Below, piece by piece: positions 7,521 to 14,828 of a DNA stretch of 20,882 nt. The notes below the pieces were generated by a model. It had not been told where the DNA came from. It saw only the letters and a program-made list of their open reading frames with translations, and did not search any database. The position numbers were made by a program, and so were the translations under genes. This DNA comes from an uncultured Eubacteriales bacterium (GTDB lineage: Bacteria > Bacillota > Clostridia > Lachnospirales > Lachnospiraceae): positions 1 through 20,882 of the forward strand of contig URMF01000052.1 in the NCBI GenBank assembly GCA_900548855.1, written 5' to 3'. Position 1 is the stretch's first letter; the number at the start of each line of letters is the position of its first letter.

Positions 7521-7808
7521 ATGGAAGAATTAGAAACAATTGTAATTACCTTTGAAGATAATGAAGAGGTGGAGTTTTATGTGTTGGAACAGACACAGCT
7601 GATGGGAAAGAATTACTATCTGGTTGCACCAGCTCAGGAGGACGAGGATGCAGAAGAGGGAGAATGCTATATTCTGAAAGAGGATGTGGGTGACCGGGAT
7701 GAAGAGTACGGAATGTATGAATTTGTAGAGGATGAAAAAGAATTGGAAATTCTTTTCCCGATTTTTGAAGAATTGTTAGAAGACAGTGATACGGAGGTAG
7801 AGTTTTGA
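7521..7808 (+). CDS. DUF1292 family protein (YrzB-like)
   Basis: The 95-residue, strongly acidic protein begins MEELETIVITFEDNEEVEF, contains LVAPAQEDEDAEEGECYIL and ends EEYGMYEFVEDEKELE plus an acidic tail, the usual DUF1292 pattern. Biochemical function is unknown. It lies directly after ruvX, as yrzB does in Bacillus, which supports the assignment. The ATG at 7521 is chosen because AAAGGA at 7509-7514 precedes it well; an in-frame ATG at 7497 would add eight residues but lacks a ribosome binding site. Its stop codon overlaps the TTG start of the RNase J gene, which suggests translational coupling. Confidence 0.88.
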   Translation: MEELETIVITFEDNEEVEFYVLEQTQLMGKNYYLVAPAQEDEDAEEGECYILKEDVGDRDEEYGMYEFVEDEKELEILFPIFEELLEDSDTEVEF

Positions 7809-9514
7809 AAGTGAATATGAAAAAGGGTGAGCCTTTTAAGAAGAACAGAGCAGAAAAGGAAAAGGCTCCCAGCGTGAAGATTATTCCTTTAGGAGGTCTT
7901 GAGCAAATCGGTATGAATATTACAGCAATCGAGTATGAAGATACCATTGTTGTAATTGATTGCGGTTTGGCATTTCCGGAAGAGGATATGTTGGGAATTG
8001 ATTTGGTTATACCGGATATAACTTATTTGAAGGAAAATATTGAGAAGGTTAAGGGACTTGTGGTAACCCATGGGCATGAAGACCATATTGGAGCCATTCC
8101 CTATATTGAAAAAGAGTTAAATATGCCCATTTATGCGACAAAATTGACTATGGGACTGATTGATAATAAGCTTAGAGAGCATAACTTACTAAATAATGTA
8201 AAACGCAAGGTGGTGAAGCATGGACAGACAATTAATCTGGGATGTTTCCGGATTGAGTTTATCCGCTCCAATCATTCCATTGCGGATTCTTCGGGACTTG
8301 CTATCTATACGCCTGCGGGAATCCTTGTGCATACTGGGGATTTTAAGGTAGATTTTACACCGGTATTTGGGGAGACCATTGATTTACAGAGATATGCAGA
8401 GCTGGGGAAAAAGGGTGTGCTTGCCTTGATGGCAGATTCCACCAATGTAGAACGGCCGGGCTTTACTCCAAGTGAGAAAAAAGTGGGAAGAACCTTTGAT
8501 ATATTATTTTCTGAGAACCGAAACAGCCGTCTGATTATTGCCACCTTTGCCTCCAATGTAGACCGTGTCCAGCAGATAATTAACAGTGCGGACAAGTATG
8601 GCAGAAAGGTAGTCATCGAAGGAAGAAGTATGGTGAATGTTATCAATACCGCTTCTGAGCTGGGGTTTATCCAAATTCCGGATAATACGCTGATTGGAAT
8701 TGAACAGATGAAGAGCTATCCGGATGAACAGATTGTACTGATTACCACGGGAAGCCAGGGAGAGAATATGGCTGCCCTCAGCAGAATTGCAGCAAATATT
8801 CATAATAAAATCAGCATTAAGCCTGGTGATACAGTTATTTTAAGCTCCAGTCCAATTCCGGGCAATGAAAAAGCCATTAACAAGATTATCAATGAGCTGG
8901 AGATGAAGGGTGCAAAGGTCATCTTCCAGGATACCCATGTGTCCGGACATGCCTGTCAGGAGGAGCTTAAGCTGATATATGCACTGACCAAGCCGCAATA
9001 TGCGATTCCGGTGCATGGCGAATACCGTCATCTCAAACGCCATTCTGAGCTTGCCATTGAGATGGGAGTGGAGAAGAAGAATGTGCAGATTTTAAGCAAT
9101 GGAACGGTTTTAGAGCTGTCGAAGGATGAAGCAAAAACAGTCGGACATGTGACAGCCCAGGGAATCTTAGTGGATGGGCTGGGTGTTGGAGATGTGGGGA
9201 ATATTGTACTTCGCGACCGTCAGCATTTATCTCAGAATGGTTTGATAATTGTGGTGGTAACGCTGGAAAAGCACAGCAATTTATTGGTGGCAGGACCGGA
9301 TATTGTATCCCGTGGTTTTGTTTATGTGAGGGAATCTGAAAATTTAATGGATGAATGTCATGATGTGGTAGAGGATGCATTAAATGACTGTCTGAACCGC
9401 AATATCACAGACTGGGGAAAAATCAAAACATCCATTAAGGATGAACTGGGTGAATTTTTATGGAAACGAACCAAGAGAAATCCGATGATTCTGCCGATTA
9501 TTACAGAAGTGTAG
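7805..9514 (+). CDS. rnj: ribonuclease J
   Basis: The 569-residue protein is a metallo-beta-lactamase/beta-CASP ribonuclease with 5'-3' exonuclease and endonuclease activity in mRNA decay and rRNA maturation. The zinc motif HGHEDH lies at residues 89-94. Later family blocks follow: NHSIADS, HTGDFK, the beta-CASP stretch IATFASNVDRVQQI, SSSPIPGNE, and IPVHGEYRHL with the last metal histidine. The C-terminal domain (about 460-569) is present, so it is full length. The TTG at 7805 is chosen because GGAGGT at 7793-7798 sits 6 bases before it; a GTG at 7811 and an ATG at 7817 lie farther from that site. Initiation on TTG overlapping the DUF1292 stop suggests coupled, moderated translation. A structured G-rich gap follows. 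Confidence 0.95.
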   Translation: MKVNMKKGEPFKKNRAEKEKAPSVKIIPLGGLEQIGMNITAIEYEDTIVVIDCGLAFPEEDMLGIDLVIPDITYLKENIEKVKGLVVTHGHEDHIGAIPYIEKELNMPIYATKLTMGLIDNKLREHNLLNNVKRKVVKHGQTINLGCFRIEFIRSNHSIADSSGLAIYTPAGILVHTGDFKVDFTPVFGETIDLQRYAELGKKGVLALMADSTNVERPGFTPSEKKVGRTFDILFSENRNSRLIIATFASNVDRVQQIINSADKYGRKVVIEGRSMVNVINTASELGFIQIPDNTLIGIEQMKSYPDEQIVLITTGSQGENMAALSRIAANIHNKISIKPGDTVILSSSPIPGNEKAINKIINELEMKGAKVIFQDTHVSGHACQEELKLIYALTKPQYAIPVHGEYRHLKRHSELAIEMGVEKKNVQILSNGTVLELSKDEAKTVGHVTAQGILVDGLGVGDVGNIVLRDRQHLSQNGLIIVVVTLEKHSNLLVAGPDIVSRGFVYVRESENLMDECHDVVEDALNDCLNRNITDWGKIKTSIKDELGEFLWKRTKRNPMILPIITEV

Positions 9515-9577
9515 GAAGACTGCTGCAGCCCGCCGGGAAAGGTGTTTACTGTTACGGGGTGCCGGGGGAAGGTCTTC
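9515..9577 (+). other. G+C-rich, foldable gap between rnj and the ylbF-family gene
   Basis: GAAGAC (9515-9520) can pair with GTCTTC (9572-9577), and inside it GCAGCCCG (9525-9532) with CGGGGTGC (9555-9562) with one mismatch. The stretch up to 9593 is clearly richer in G than its surroundings, with runs of 3, 4, 5 and 4 G between 9535 and 9581. No T-run follows, so it is not a standard terminator. Confidence 0.35.
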
Positions 9578-9593
9578 GGGGAAGGAGAAAGTC

Positions 9594-9929
9594 ATGATTA
9601 CAGCAGAAGCGGCTAAGTTAAATCAGGCAATAAAGAATAGTGAGGAATATAACCGGTATCAGGAAACGATGAAGCGGGTACAGGAGAACCAGGAGCTATA
9701 CCAGGCAATGAATTCTTTTCGGAGACGCAATTATGAACTGCAGGGATATGAGGACGGAATCAACCGGTATCAGGAGATTCACAATCTGGCACTGGAATAT
9801 GAAAAGGTGTTGCGAAATCCGCTGGTAAATGAATTTCTTGTGGCGGAACAGATTTTATCCCGGAAAATGGCGGAAGTGTATGAGATAATCGCAGATGGGC
9901 TGGAGTTGGATTATAATTATATGGGATAG
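9594..9929 (+). CDS. YlbF family protein
   Basis: The 111-residue, mostly helical protein resembles the YlbF/YmcA (Com_YlbF) family: an N-terminal helix with NQAIKNSEEYNRYQ, a central helix EELYQAMNSFRRRNYELQ-like, and a C-terminal stretch NPLVNEFLVAEQIL followed by a helical tail. In Bacillus subtilis YlbF (RicF) and YmcA (RicA) form a complex with YaaT (RicT) that acts with RNase Y in mRNA maturation and affects competence, sporulation and biofilm. A place directly after an RNase J gene fits an RNA-processing role, but this is inference; family members differ in function. The ATG has AAGGAG at 9582-9587. The mltG-like gene begins 9 bases after its stop. Confidence 0.8.
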   Translation: MITAEAAKLNQAIKNSEEYNRYQETMKRVQENQELYQAMNSFRRRNYELQGYEDGINRYQEIHNLALEYEKVLRNPLVNEFLVAEQILSRKMAEVYEIIADGLELDYNYMG

Positions 9930-9938
9930 GGAAAGTGT

Positions 9939-10325
9939 ATGACAAGAGATAAAGATAATATTTCAAGTACAATTTTACAGATAAGTCTGAGGACTTTGAT
10001 TAATGTGATACTGGTATTTATGCTGGTGGAGGGATTTGTGATGACTTATCACTTTTCTTACAAGCTATTTGCTGATTTTTCCTATGCACCTTCCTCAAAG
10101 CAGACGGTGAATATTACCATTGCAAGTGGTGATACTGCAAGGGATGTTGCGGTAGTACTGGAACAGAACGGGGTTGTGGAGAGCCGGTATCTGTTTCTAG
10201 CGCGGGTTTATCTGGGAAAATACAACAGCCGGATAAAGGCGGGAACCTATACAGTGGGACCGGCAATGACACCGGATGAAATTTGCAAGTTGATTTGCGG
10301 ATTACAAAGCGAGGGCTCAGCATGA
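9939..10325 (+). CDS. short MltG-like membrane protein lacking the catalytic domain
   Basis: The 128-residue protein has a cytoplasmic N-terminus, one membrane helix (about residues 17-36) and an extracytoplasmic domain. From VNITIASGDTARDVAVVL to AGTYTVGPAMTPDEICKLI it resembles the LysM-like N-terminal subdomain of the endolytic transglycosylase MltG (YceG). Full MltG is about 340 residues with a catalytic glutamate in a large C-terminal domain; that part is absent and the frame ends at a normal stop coupled to the next gene. It holds the place of yrrL (mltG) in the Bacillus order. It may bind glycan or a partner rather than cut, or be a family-specific reduced form. The stop TGA overlaps the trmR start as ATGA. 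Confidence 0.72.
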   Translation: MTRDKDNISSTILQISLRTLINVILVFMLVEGFVMTYHFSYKLFADFSYAPSSKQTVNITIASGDTARDVAVVLEQNGVVESRYLFLARVYLGKYNSRIKAGTYTVGPAMTPDEICKLICGLQSEGSA

Positions 10326-10978
10326 TTGTGGATGAGAGAGTTACCTCCTTTATCAATTCCATGAACCAGGATGATAAAGGAATTGTGGGAGAAATCGAAC
10401 AGGAAGCCATAGCGGATGAGGTTCCGATTATTCGGAGGGAGACCAGGGAATGGATAAAGACCATGTTACTGGTGAAAAAGCCTGTAAGGATATTGGAGGT
10501 GGGCACGGCTGTGGGATATTCAGCAATTTATATGAACCAGTTTGTTCCGCCGGAGGGACATATTACCACCATTGAGAAGTGGGAGCCACGGATTGGCAAA
10601 GCGAAAGAGAATTTCAAGCGCGCCGGTGCAGAGAATAGGATTACCCTGTTGGAGGGAGATGCGTCAGATATTTTGAAGCAGCTGGATGGGACGTATGATT
10701 TTATCTTTATGGATGCGGCAAAGGGACAGTATATACATTTTCTTCCGGATATTATACGGCTTCTTGCGTGGGATGGTGTGTTGGTATCCGATAATGTTTT
10801 GCAGGATGGAGAGGTGCTAGATTCGAAATATGTGGTAAATCACAGAAATCGAACCATTCATGGACGTATGAGAGAGTATTTGTATACCCTTAAGACACAT
10901 CCGCTGCTGGAAACATCCATTATTCCACTGGGCGATGGTATTGCCTTGTCGGTTAAAATACAGAATGCCGGGAACTGA
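10322..10978 (+). CDS. trmR: O-methyltransferase, probable tRNA 5-hydroxyuridine methyltransferase TrmR
   Basis: The 218-residue class I methyltransferase of the COMT-like O-methyltransferase family has the SAM-binding motif ILEVGTAVGYS at residues 57-67, the metal ligand D131 in FIFMDAAKGQY, and D157-N158 in VSDNVLQDG. In Bacillus subtilis the equivalent gene yrrM (trmR) methylates 5-hydroxyuridine at tRNA position 34 to 5-methoxyuridine, and it lies between yrrL (mltG) and yrrN/O (trhP) exactly as here. The function is therefore assigned from family plus context. The ATG at 10322 overlaps the previous stop (ATGA), with a GAGGG-like site before it; a longer in-frame start at 10283 would overlap the upstream gene by 43 bases and is rejected. 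Confidence 0.88.
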   Translation: MIVDERVTSFINSMNQDDKGIVGEIEQEAIADEVPIIRRETREWIKTMLLVKKPVRILEVGTAVGYSAIYMNQFVPPEGHITTIEKWEPRIGKAKENFKRAGAENRITLLEGDASDILKQLDGTYDFIFMDAAKGQYIHFLPDIIRLLAWDGVLVSDNVLQDGEVLDSKYVVNHRNRTIHGRMREYLYTLKTHPLLETSIIPLGDGIALSVKIQNAGN

Positions 10979-11012
10979 AATGTTTTTTTTCTGAGATTTG
11001 GCAGGACGGGAA

Positions 11013-12254
11013 ATGGGGAATAAAATGAGAGAGACAGAATTATTGATTCCGGCGGGAAGCCTGGAAGTGTTAAAGGTTGCAGTAGATTATGGTGCGGATG
11101 CGGTGTACATTGGCGGTGAGGCCTTTGGACTCCGGGCGAAGGCACATAATTTTACAATTGAAGAGATGAAAGAGGCTGTCTGCTATTGTCATGAAAATGG
11201 AGCAAGGCTTTATGTGACGGCAAATATATTTGCCCACAATGATGATTTGGAAGGGGTGCGGCTCTACTTTGAACAGCTGAAGCCGGTTGGAATAGATGCA
11301 CTGATTATTTCGGACCCGGCAATTTTTATGCTGGCGAAGGAAATTCTTCCGGGTGTGGAGCTGCATATCAGTACGCAGGCGAATAATACCAATTATGGGA
11401 TTTTCCAGTTCTGGTATAATCTGGGGGCGTCCCGGGTGGTGTCTGCCAGAGAGCTTTCCCTGAAAGAAATCAGAGAGATACGGGCACATATTCCGGAGAA
11501 CATGGAGATTGAAAGCTTTGTCCATGGGGCCATGTGCATTTCTTATTCCGGGAGATGTCTGTTAAGCCATTTTCTCACGGGAAGAGATGCGAACCGGGGA
11601 GCCTGTACACATCCCTGCCGCTGGAAATACAGTGTAGTGGAAGAGAAGCGGCCGGGGGAATATTTTCCTGTGGAAGAGGACGACAGAGGAACTTATATTT
11701 TTAACTCGAAGGACCTCTGCATGGTGGAGCATATTCCGGAGTTGTTGGAGGCGGGGATTGACAGCTTTAAAATTGAAGGCAGGATGAAGACGGCTCTGTA
11801 TGTGGCAACGGTGGCGCGGACTTACCGGAAAGCCATAGATGATTATAAGAAGAACCCTGAATTGTATCAGAACAATCTTCCCTATTATAAAGAAGAGATT
11901 GGTAAATGCACATACCGTCAGTTTACTACCGGCTTTTACTTTGGAAAAACGGATTCAGATTCCCAGGTTTATGATAACAATGCGTATGTGAAGGACTATG
12001 TCTATATCGGTAAGGTTGAGTCCATGGATGAAAACGGATATGTACACTTTATACAGCGGAACAAATTCTGTGTGGGCGAACGGGTAGAGGTGATGCTGTT
12101 TGACGGCAGCAACCAGGAGCTGACGGTGAAGGAAATCCGGAATGAGAAGGGAGAGAGGGTTGAAAGTGCCCCTCACCCAAAGGAGCACTTGATGGTGGAT
12201 TTTGGAATGGCTTTAGAGCCGGGACTGATTTTACGCCGGAAAGCCGTCGAATGA
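11013..12254 (+). CDS. trhP: U32 family protein, probable tRNA 5-hydroxyuridine synthesis protein TrhP
   Basis: The 413-residue protein belongs to the family named peptidase U32, whose characterised bacterial members RlhA and TrhP act in RNA hydroxylation; TrhP makes 5-hydroxyuridine at tRNA position 34 with prephenate as a related metabolite. Seen: the N-terminal LLIPAGSLEVLK and ADAVYIGGEAFGLRA blocks, HISTQANNTN, the signature ESFVHGAMCISYSGRC, and the conserved cysteines C175, C182, C198 and C202 that likely hold an iron-sulfur cluster, then FKIEGRMKTALYVA. Size matches B. subtilis YrrO. Neighbouring trmR would methylate its product. The ATG at 11013 follows AGGACGGG closely; the ATG at 11025, with GGGGA before it, is equally possible, and a TTG at 10998 less so. 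Its 3' end overlaps sigK by 24 bases. Confidence 0.87.
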   Translation: MGNKMRETELLIPAGSLEVLKVAVDYGADAVYIGGEAFGLRAKAHNFTIEEMKEAVCYCHENGARLYVTANIFAHNDDLEGVRLYFEQLKPVGIDALIISDPAIFMLAKEILPGVELHISTQANNTNYGIFQFWYNLGASRVVSARELSLKEIREIRAHIPENMEIESFVHGAMCISYSGRCLLSHFLTGRDANRGACTHPCRWKYSVVEEKRPGEYFPVEEDDRGTYIFNSKDLCMVEHIPELLEAGIDSFKIEGRMKTALYVATVARTYRKAIDDYKKNPELYQNNLPYYKEEIGKCTYRQFTTGFYFGKTDSDSQVYDNNAYVKDYVYIGKVESMDENGYVHFIQRNKFCVGERVEVMLFDGSNQELTVKEIRNEKGERVESAPHPKEHLMVDFGMALEPGLILRRKAVE

Positions 12255-12863
12255 TTTGCGAAGCTTGGATAATGCTTTTTTTTCAATTCTTGACACATAG
12301 GAACGGGAAATAGACAGCCGGTCTGCTACCTCCCGCTGGGTGAGCGCTTCCTTGCCAAATAAGCCGTAACGCAGTATAATGACCTGAAATTCTCTGGAAT
12401 CCAGCTGTTTTTTTATGGCGAGATACAGATGTTTTATGTTATCTGCCAGTATAATATGCTCCGCGATGTCTTTTTCGTCATATTCAACAATATCCAGGAG
12501 ATTAATTTCATTTCCTTCCTTATCGGTTCCGATGGGTTCATACAGGGAAAATTCTTTCGAGCACTTTCTCTCCTGGCGAAGCATCATCAGCAGTTCGTTT
12601 TCGATACAGCGTGATGCATAGGTGACCAGGCGGCTGCCTTTTTCCATGTCATAGGTGTTGATGGCTTTAATGAGCCCAATGGTGCCGATGGAAATCAGGT
12701 CATCCGTATCCCTTTCAAAATTATTGTATTTTTTTACAATATGGGCAACCAGTCTTAAGTTGTATTCTACCAGAATGTTTCTTGCCTCTAAGTCTCCGTC
12801 TTTGCTTCTTTTCAAATAATACAATTCGGATTCCTTTGAAAGAGGTTGCTTGAATGTCTGCAT
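12231..12863 (-). CDS. sigK: RNA polymerase sporulation sigma factor SigK, without pro-sequence
   Basis: Sigma-K directs late mother-cell gene expression (coat and cortex) during sporulation. The 210-residue protein shows region 2 with NLRLVAHIVKKY, DLISIGTIGLIKAI and TYASRCIENELL, a sigma-K-like linker EPIGTDKEGNEINLLDI, and a region 4 helix-turn-helix LTQREVADRLSISRSYVSRIEKKAL. The start is the reverse-strand ATG at 12863, with AAGGTG 6 bases before it; a GTG at 12872 lacks a binding site. From this start the protein begins at the MQTFKQPLS block, so the roughly 20-residue hydrophobic pro-sequence of Bacillus SigK is missing, as in Clostridioides difficile. The frame is continuous, with no skin-type insertion. 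SigE/SigG/SigF are excluded by the linker and the lack of their N-terminal features. Confidence 0.9.
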   Translation of the reverse strand: MQTFKQPLSKESELYYLKRSKDGDLEARNILVEYNLRLVAHIVKKYNNFERDTDDLISIGTIGLIKAINTYDMEKGSRLVTYASRCIENELLMMLRQERKCSKEFSLYEPIGTDKEGNEINLLDIVEYDEKDIAEHIILADNIKHLYLAIKKQLDSREFQVIILRYGLFGKEALTQREVADRLSISRSYVSRIEKKALSKLRKSFDGFPA

Positions 12864-12889
12864 AGGAGTCACCTTAAAGGGCTTTTCAT

Positions 12890-12916
12890 TATTTTATGTG
12901 AAAAAAGGGTAAAAGT
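12890..12916 (-). promoter_or_regulatory. sigma-K/sigma-E-like promoter upstream of sigK
   Basis: On the reverse strand CATAAAATA (12890-12898) fits the sigma-K -10 consensus CATAnnnTA, and AC (12915-12916) lies 16 bases upstream as the minimal sigma-K -35. It also resembles the related sigma-E -10. This would make sigK mother-cell expressed and possibly autoregulated. The consensus is from Bacillus, so the call is tentative. Confidence 0.5.
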
Positions 12917-12923
12917 GCTTTTC

Positions 12924-12939
12924 CACAAAGGTTTTTGTG
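12924..12939. repeat. inverted repeat in the sigK-pilB divergent gap
   Basis: CACAAA-GGTT-TTTGTG is a perfect 6-base inverted repeat with a 4-base spacer. It lies between the sigK promoter candidate and the pilB -10 box, so it could bind a regulator of either. Nothing else identifies it. Confidence 0.35.
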
Positions 12940-12984
12940 CAAATAAACAAAATTATATAAAAGGTTTCTTTTTTTTTGGTAATG

Positions 12985-12993
12985 TGGTACAAT
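12985..12993 (+). promoter_or_regulatory. extended -10 promoter of the pilus cluster
   Basis: TG-G-TACAAT (12985-12993) is an extended -10 element. The -35 position (12965-12970, TTTCTT) is poor and lies in a T-rich run, which the extended -10 may compensate. Transcription would begin near 13000, about 25 bases before the pilB start. Confidence 0.6.
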
Positions 12994-13025
12994 ATTATTA
13001 ATTAAACTTATGAGAGGATTTGCAT

Positions 13026-14744
13026 ATGCGTATTGGAGTAGGAAGAAAGAAAATCAGAATGGGTGATTTGCTTGTTGCAGCAGGTGCAATCACTGAAGAA
13101 CAATTGCAGGAGGCATTAGCATTACAGAAGGAAAAGGGTCAGAAGCTAGGGAAGACTCTTTTGGACGAGGGCTTCATCAGTCAGGAATTATTAGTTGCAG
13201 TGCTGACCCAGCAGCTGGGGGTTGAATTCATTGACCTGAAGGGATGCAAATTTGATGATGAGGTATTATCATTGATATCGGAAGATATCGTTATGAAATA
13301 TAATGTTATTCCTCTTGGATTTGATGAAAACAATCCGAACGTGCTGCGGGTTGCTATGGCAGACCCAATGGATATTATTGCCATTGATGATATATCCATT
13401 GTCACTGGCTGTCAGGTTGAGGCACTGCTTGCCATGGAGGATGACATTCAGTCCACAATTGGTAAGTATTATGGTAACCATCAGGCGATGGAGGCAGCAG
13501 AGGCATACCGGAAGGAACGGGAGCAGGATATGCTGTCCCAGGCAGAAGAGGAGGAAGTGAATGCGGACATCGAGAATTCTCCGATTGTATTGCTGGTTAA
13601 GCAGATACTGGAGGGTGGTGTAAGACAGCGAGCTTCCGATATTCATATTGAGCCGTTGGAATCCTCCGTCCGGGTAAGATACCGTATTGACGGTGTATTA
13701 AAACAGGTTATGTCCTATGATTATTCCCTGTTGTCAGGTATCTGTGCCCGCCTTAAGATTATGGGTGGAATGGATATTTCCGAAAAGCGTAAGCCTCAGG
13801 ATGGCCGTATCTCTATTATGGTAGACCGGAAGGAGTTTGATATCCGTGTATCCATGCTCCCTACCGTATACGGAGAGAAGACGGTTATGCGTCTTACCTC
13901 CAAGGATGGTCTGACGAGACCGAAATCCGGACTTGGTTTTACTCCGGAGGAGGAAAAGGTATTCGATGGTATTCTGAGTAATCCACATGGAATTATTCTT
14001 GTAACGGGACCTACCGGTTCTGGTAAATCTACAACGCTTTATACGGCACTCAGTGAGTTGAATACAGAAGATGTTAACATTATTACTGTTGAAGACCCGG
14101 TGGAGGCAAACATTGATGGAATTAACCAGTGTCAGGTAAATGAAAAGGCAGAAATGACCTTTGCGGCTGCATTGCGTTCTATTCTGCGACAGGACCCGGA
14201 CATTATTATGATTGGTGAGATTCGAGACGGCGAGACGGCAGATATAGCAGTTAAGGCGGCTATCACAGGACACTTGGTTGTGTCCACACTGCATACGAAT
14301 TCAGCTGCTTCTACGGTAACCCGTCTGATTGATATGGGTATTGAACCATATACGGCAGGTGATGCATTGGTGGGTGTCATTGCACAGCGTCTTGTAAGAA
14401 GGCTCTGCACTTGTAAGCAGCCGAGATATGCGGAGGATTATGAGAAGAGACTGTTAGGTGTGGGGGATTCGGAAGAGGATGTGGTTATTTACGAACCCAA
14501 CGGATGCCCTATCTGTAATGATACCGGTTATTCGGGTCGAATCGGTGTGTATGAGATGATGCCGGTTTCCAGAAGCCTGCAGCAGGTCATTGCAAGGAAT
14601 GCACCGGCGAACGAGATTGAAGAGCAGGCCTTGGAAGAGGGAATGTCTACGCTGAAGCTTAGTGTAAGCAAACATGTGTTGAGTGGGATTACCTCTATGT
14701 CGGAGATGCGTAAGATTGTATACGAGGCAGGAGACGAATATTAA
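13026..14744 (+). CDS. pilB: type IV pilus assembly ATPase PilB (GspE/PulE family) with MshEN domain
   Basis: PilB is the cytoplasmic hexameric motor that powers pilus extension. Residues 11-63 form an N-terminal MshEN domain with the two-part cyclic di-GMP motif (see findings). The ATPase has Walker A GPTGSGKST at residues 328-336, the Walker B region DPDIIMIGEIRD from residue 390, and the His box GHLVVSTLHT. A four-cysteine zinc site is C461, C463, C494 and C497. These cysteines, the MshEN domain and the length of 572 separate it from PilT. The ATG at 13026 has AGAGGA at 13013-13018; a TTG at 13020 is the in-frame alternative. It heads the pilus cluster and is divergent from sigK. Confidence 0.95.
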   Translation: MRIGVGRKKIRMGDLLVAAGAITEEQLQEALALQKEKGQKLGKTLLDEGFISQELLVAVLTQQLGVEFIDLKGCKFDDEVLSLISEDIVMKYNVIPLGFDENNPNVLRVAMADPMDIIAIDDISIVTGCQVEALLAMEDDIQSTIGKYYGNHQAMEAAEAYRKEREQDMLSQAEEEEVNADIENSPIVLLVKQILEGGVRQRASDIHIEPLESSVRVRYRIDGVLKQVMSYDYSLLSGICARLKIMGGMDISEKRKPQDGRISIMVDRKEFDIRVSMLPTVYGEKTVMRLTSKDGLTRPKSGLGFTPEEEKVFDGILSNPHGIILVTGPTGSGKSTTLYTALSELNTEDVNIITVEDPVEANIDGINQCQVNEKAEMTFAAALRSILRQDPDIIMIGEIRDGETADIAVKAAITGHLVVSTLHTNSAASTVTRLIDMGIEPYTAGDALVGVIAQRLVRRLCTCKQPRYAEDYEKRLLGVGDSEEDVVIYEPNGCPICNDTGYSGRIGVYEMMPVSRSLQQVIARNAPANEIEEQALEEGMSTLKLSVSKHVLSGITSMSEMRKIVYEAGDEY

Positions 14745-14828
14745 AAGTGTGTGGTTTGCAAAAGTGAGAACCGGCATGACATGTAGCAGGATTGCTATGA
14801 ATATATGGAGAGCGAAAGGGGAAGAAAC

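Noticed and set aside
11013..12254. Reading the U32 gene as a secreted collagenase-type protease
   Set aside because: No signal peptide, four conserved cysteines of the RNA-hydroxylation members, and a neighbour trmR. The peptidase label is historical.
12415..12621. Forward frames of 61-68 codons inside sigK
   Set aside because: They are shadows of the sigK reading frame, with no start signals and sigma factor motifs clear on the other strand.
12231..12872. Split or skin-interrupted sigK
   Set aside because: Regions 2 to 4 are in one unbroken frame.
13303..13560. Forward frame of 85 codons inside pilB
   Set aside because: It lies within the well-supported PilB frame and has low-complexity, unrecognisable product.
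13734..14294. Reverse frame of 186 codons inside pilB
   Set aside because: Antisense shadow of the conserved ATPase core. No start signals and composition unlike a real protein.
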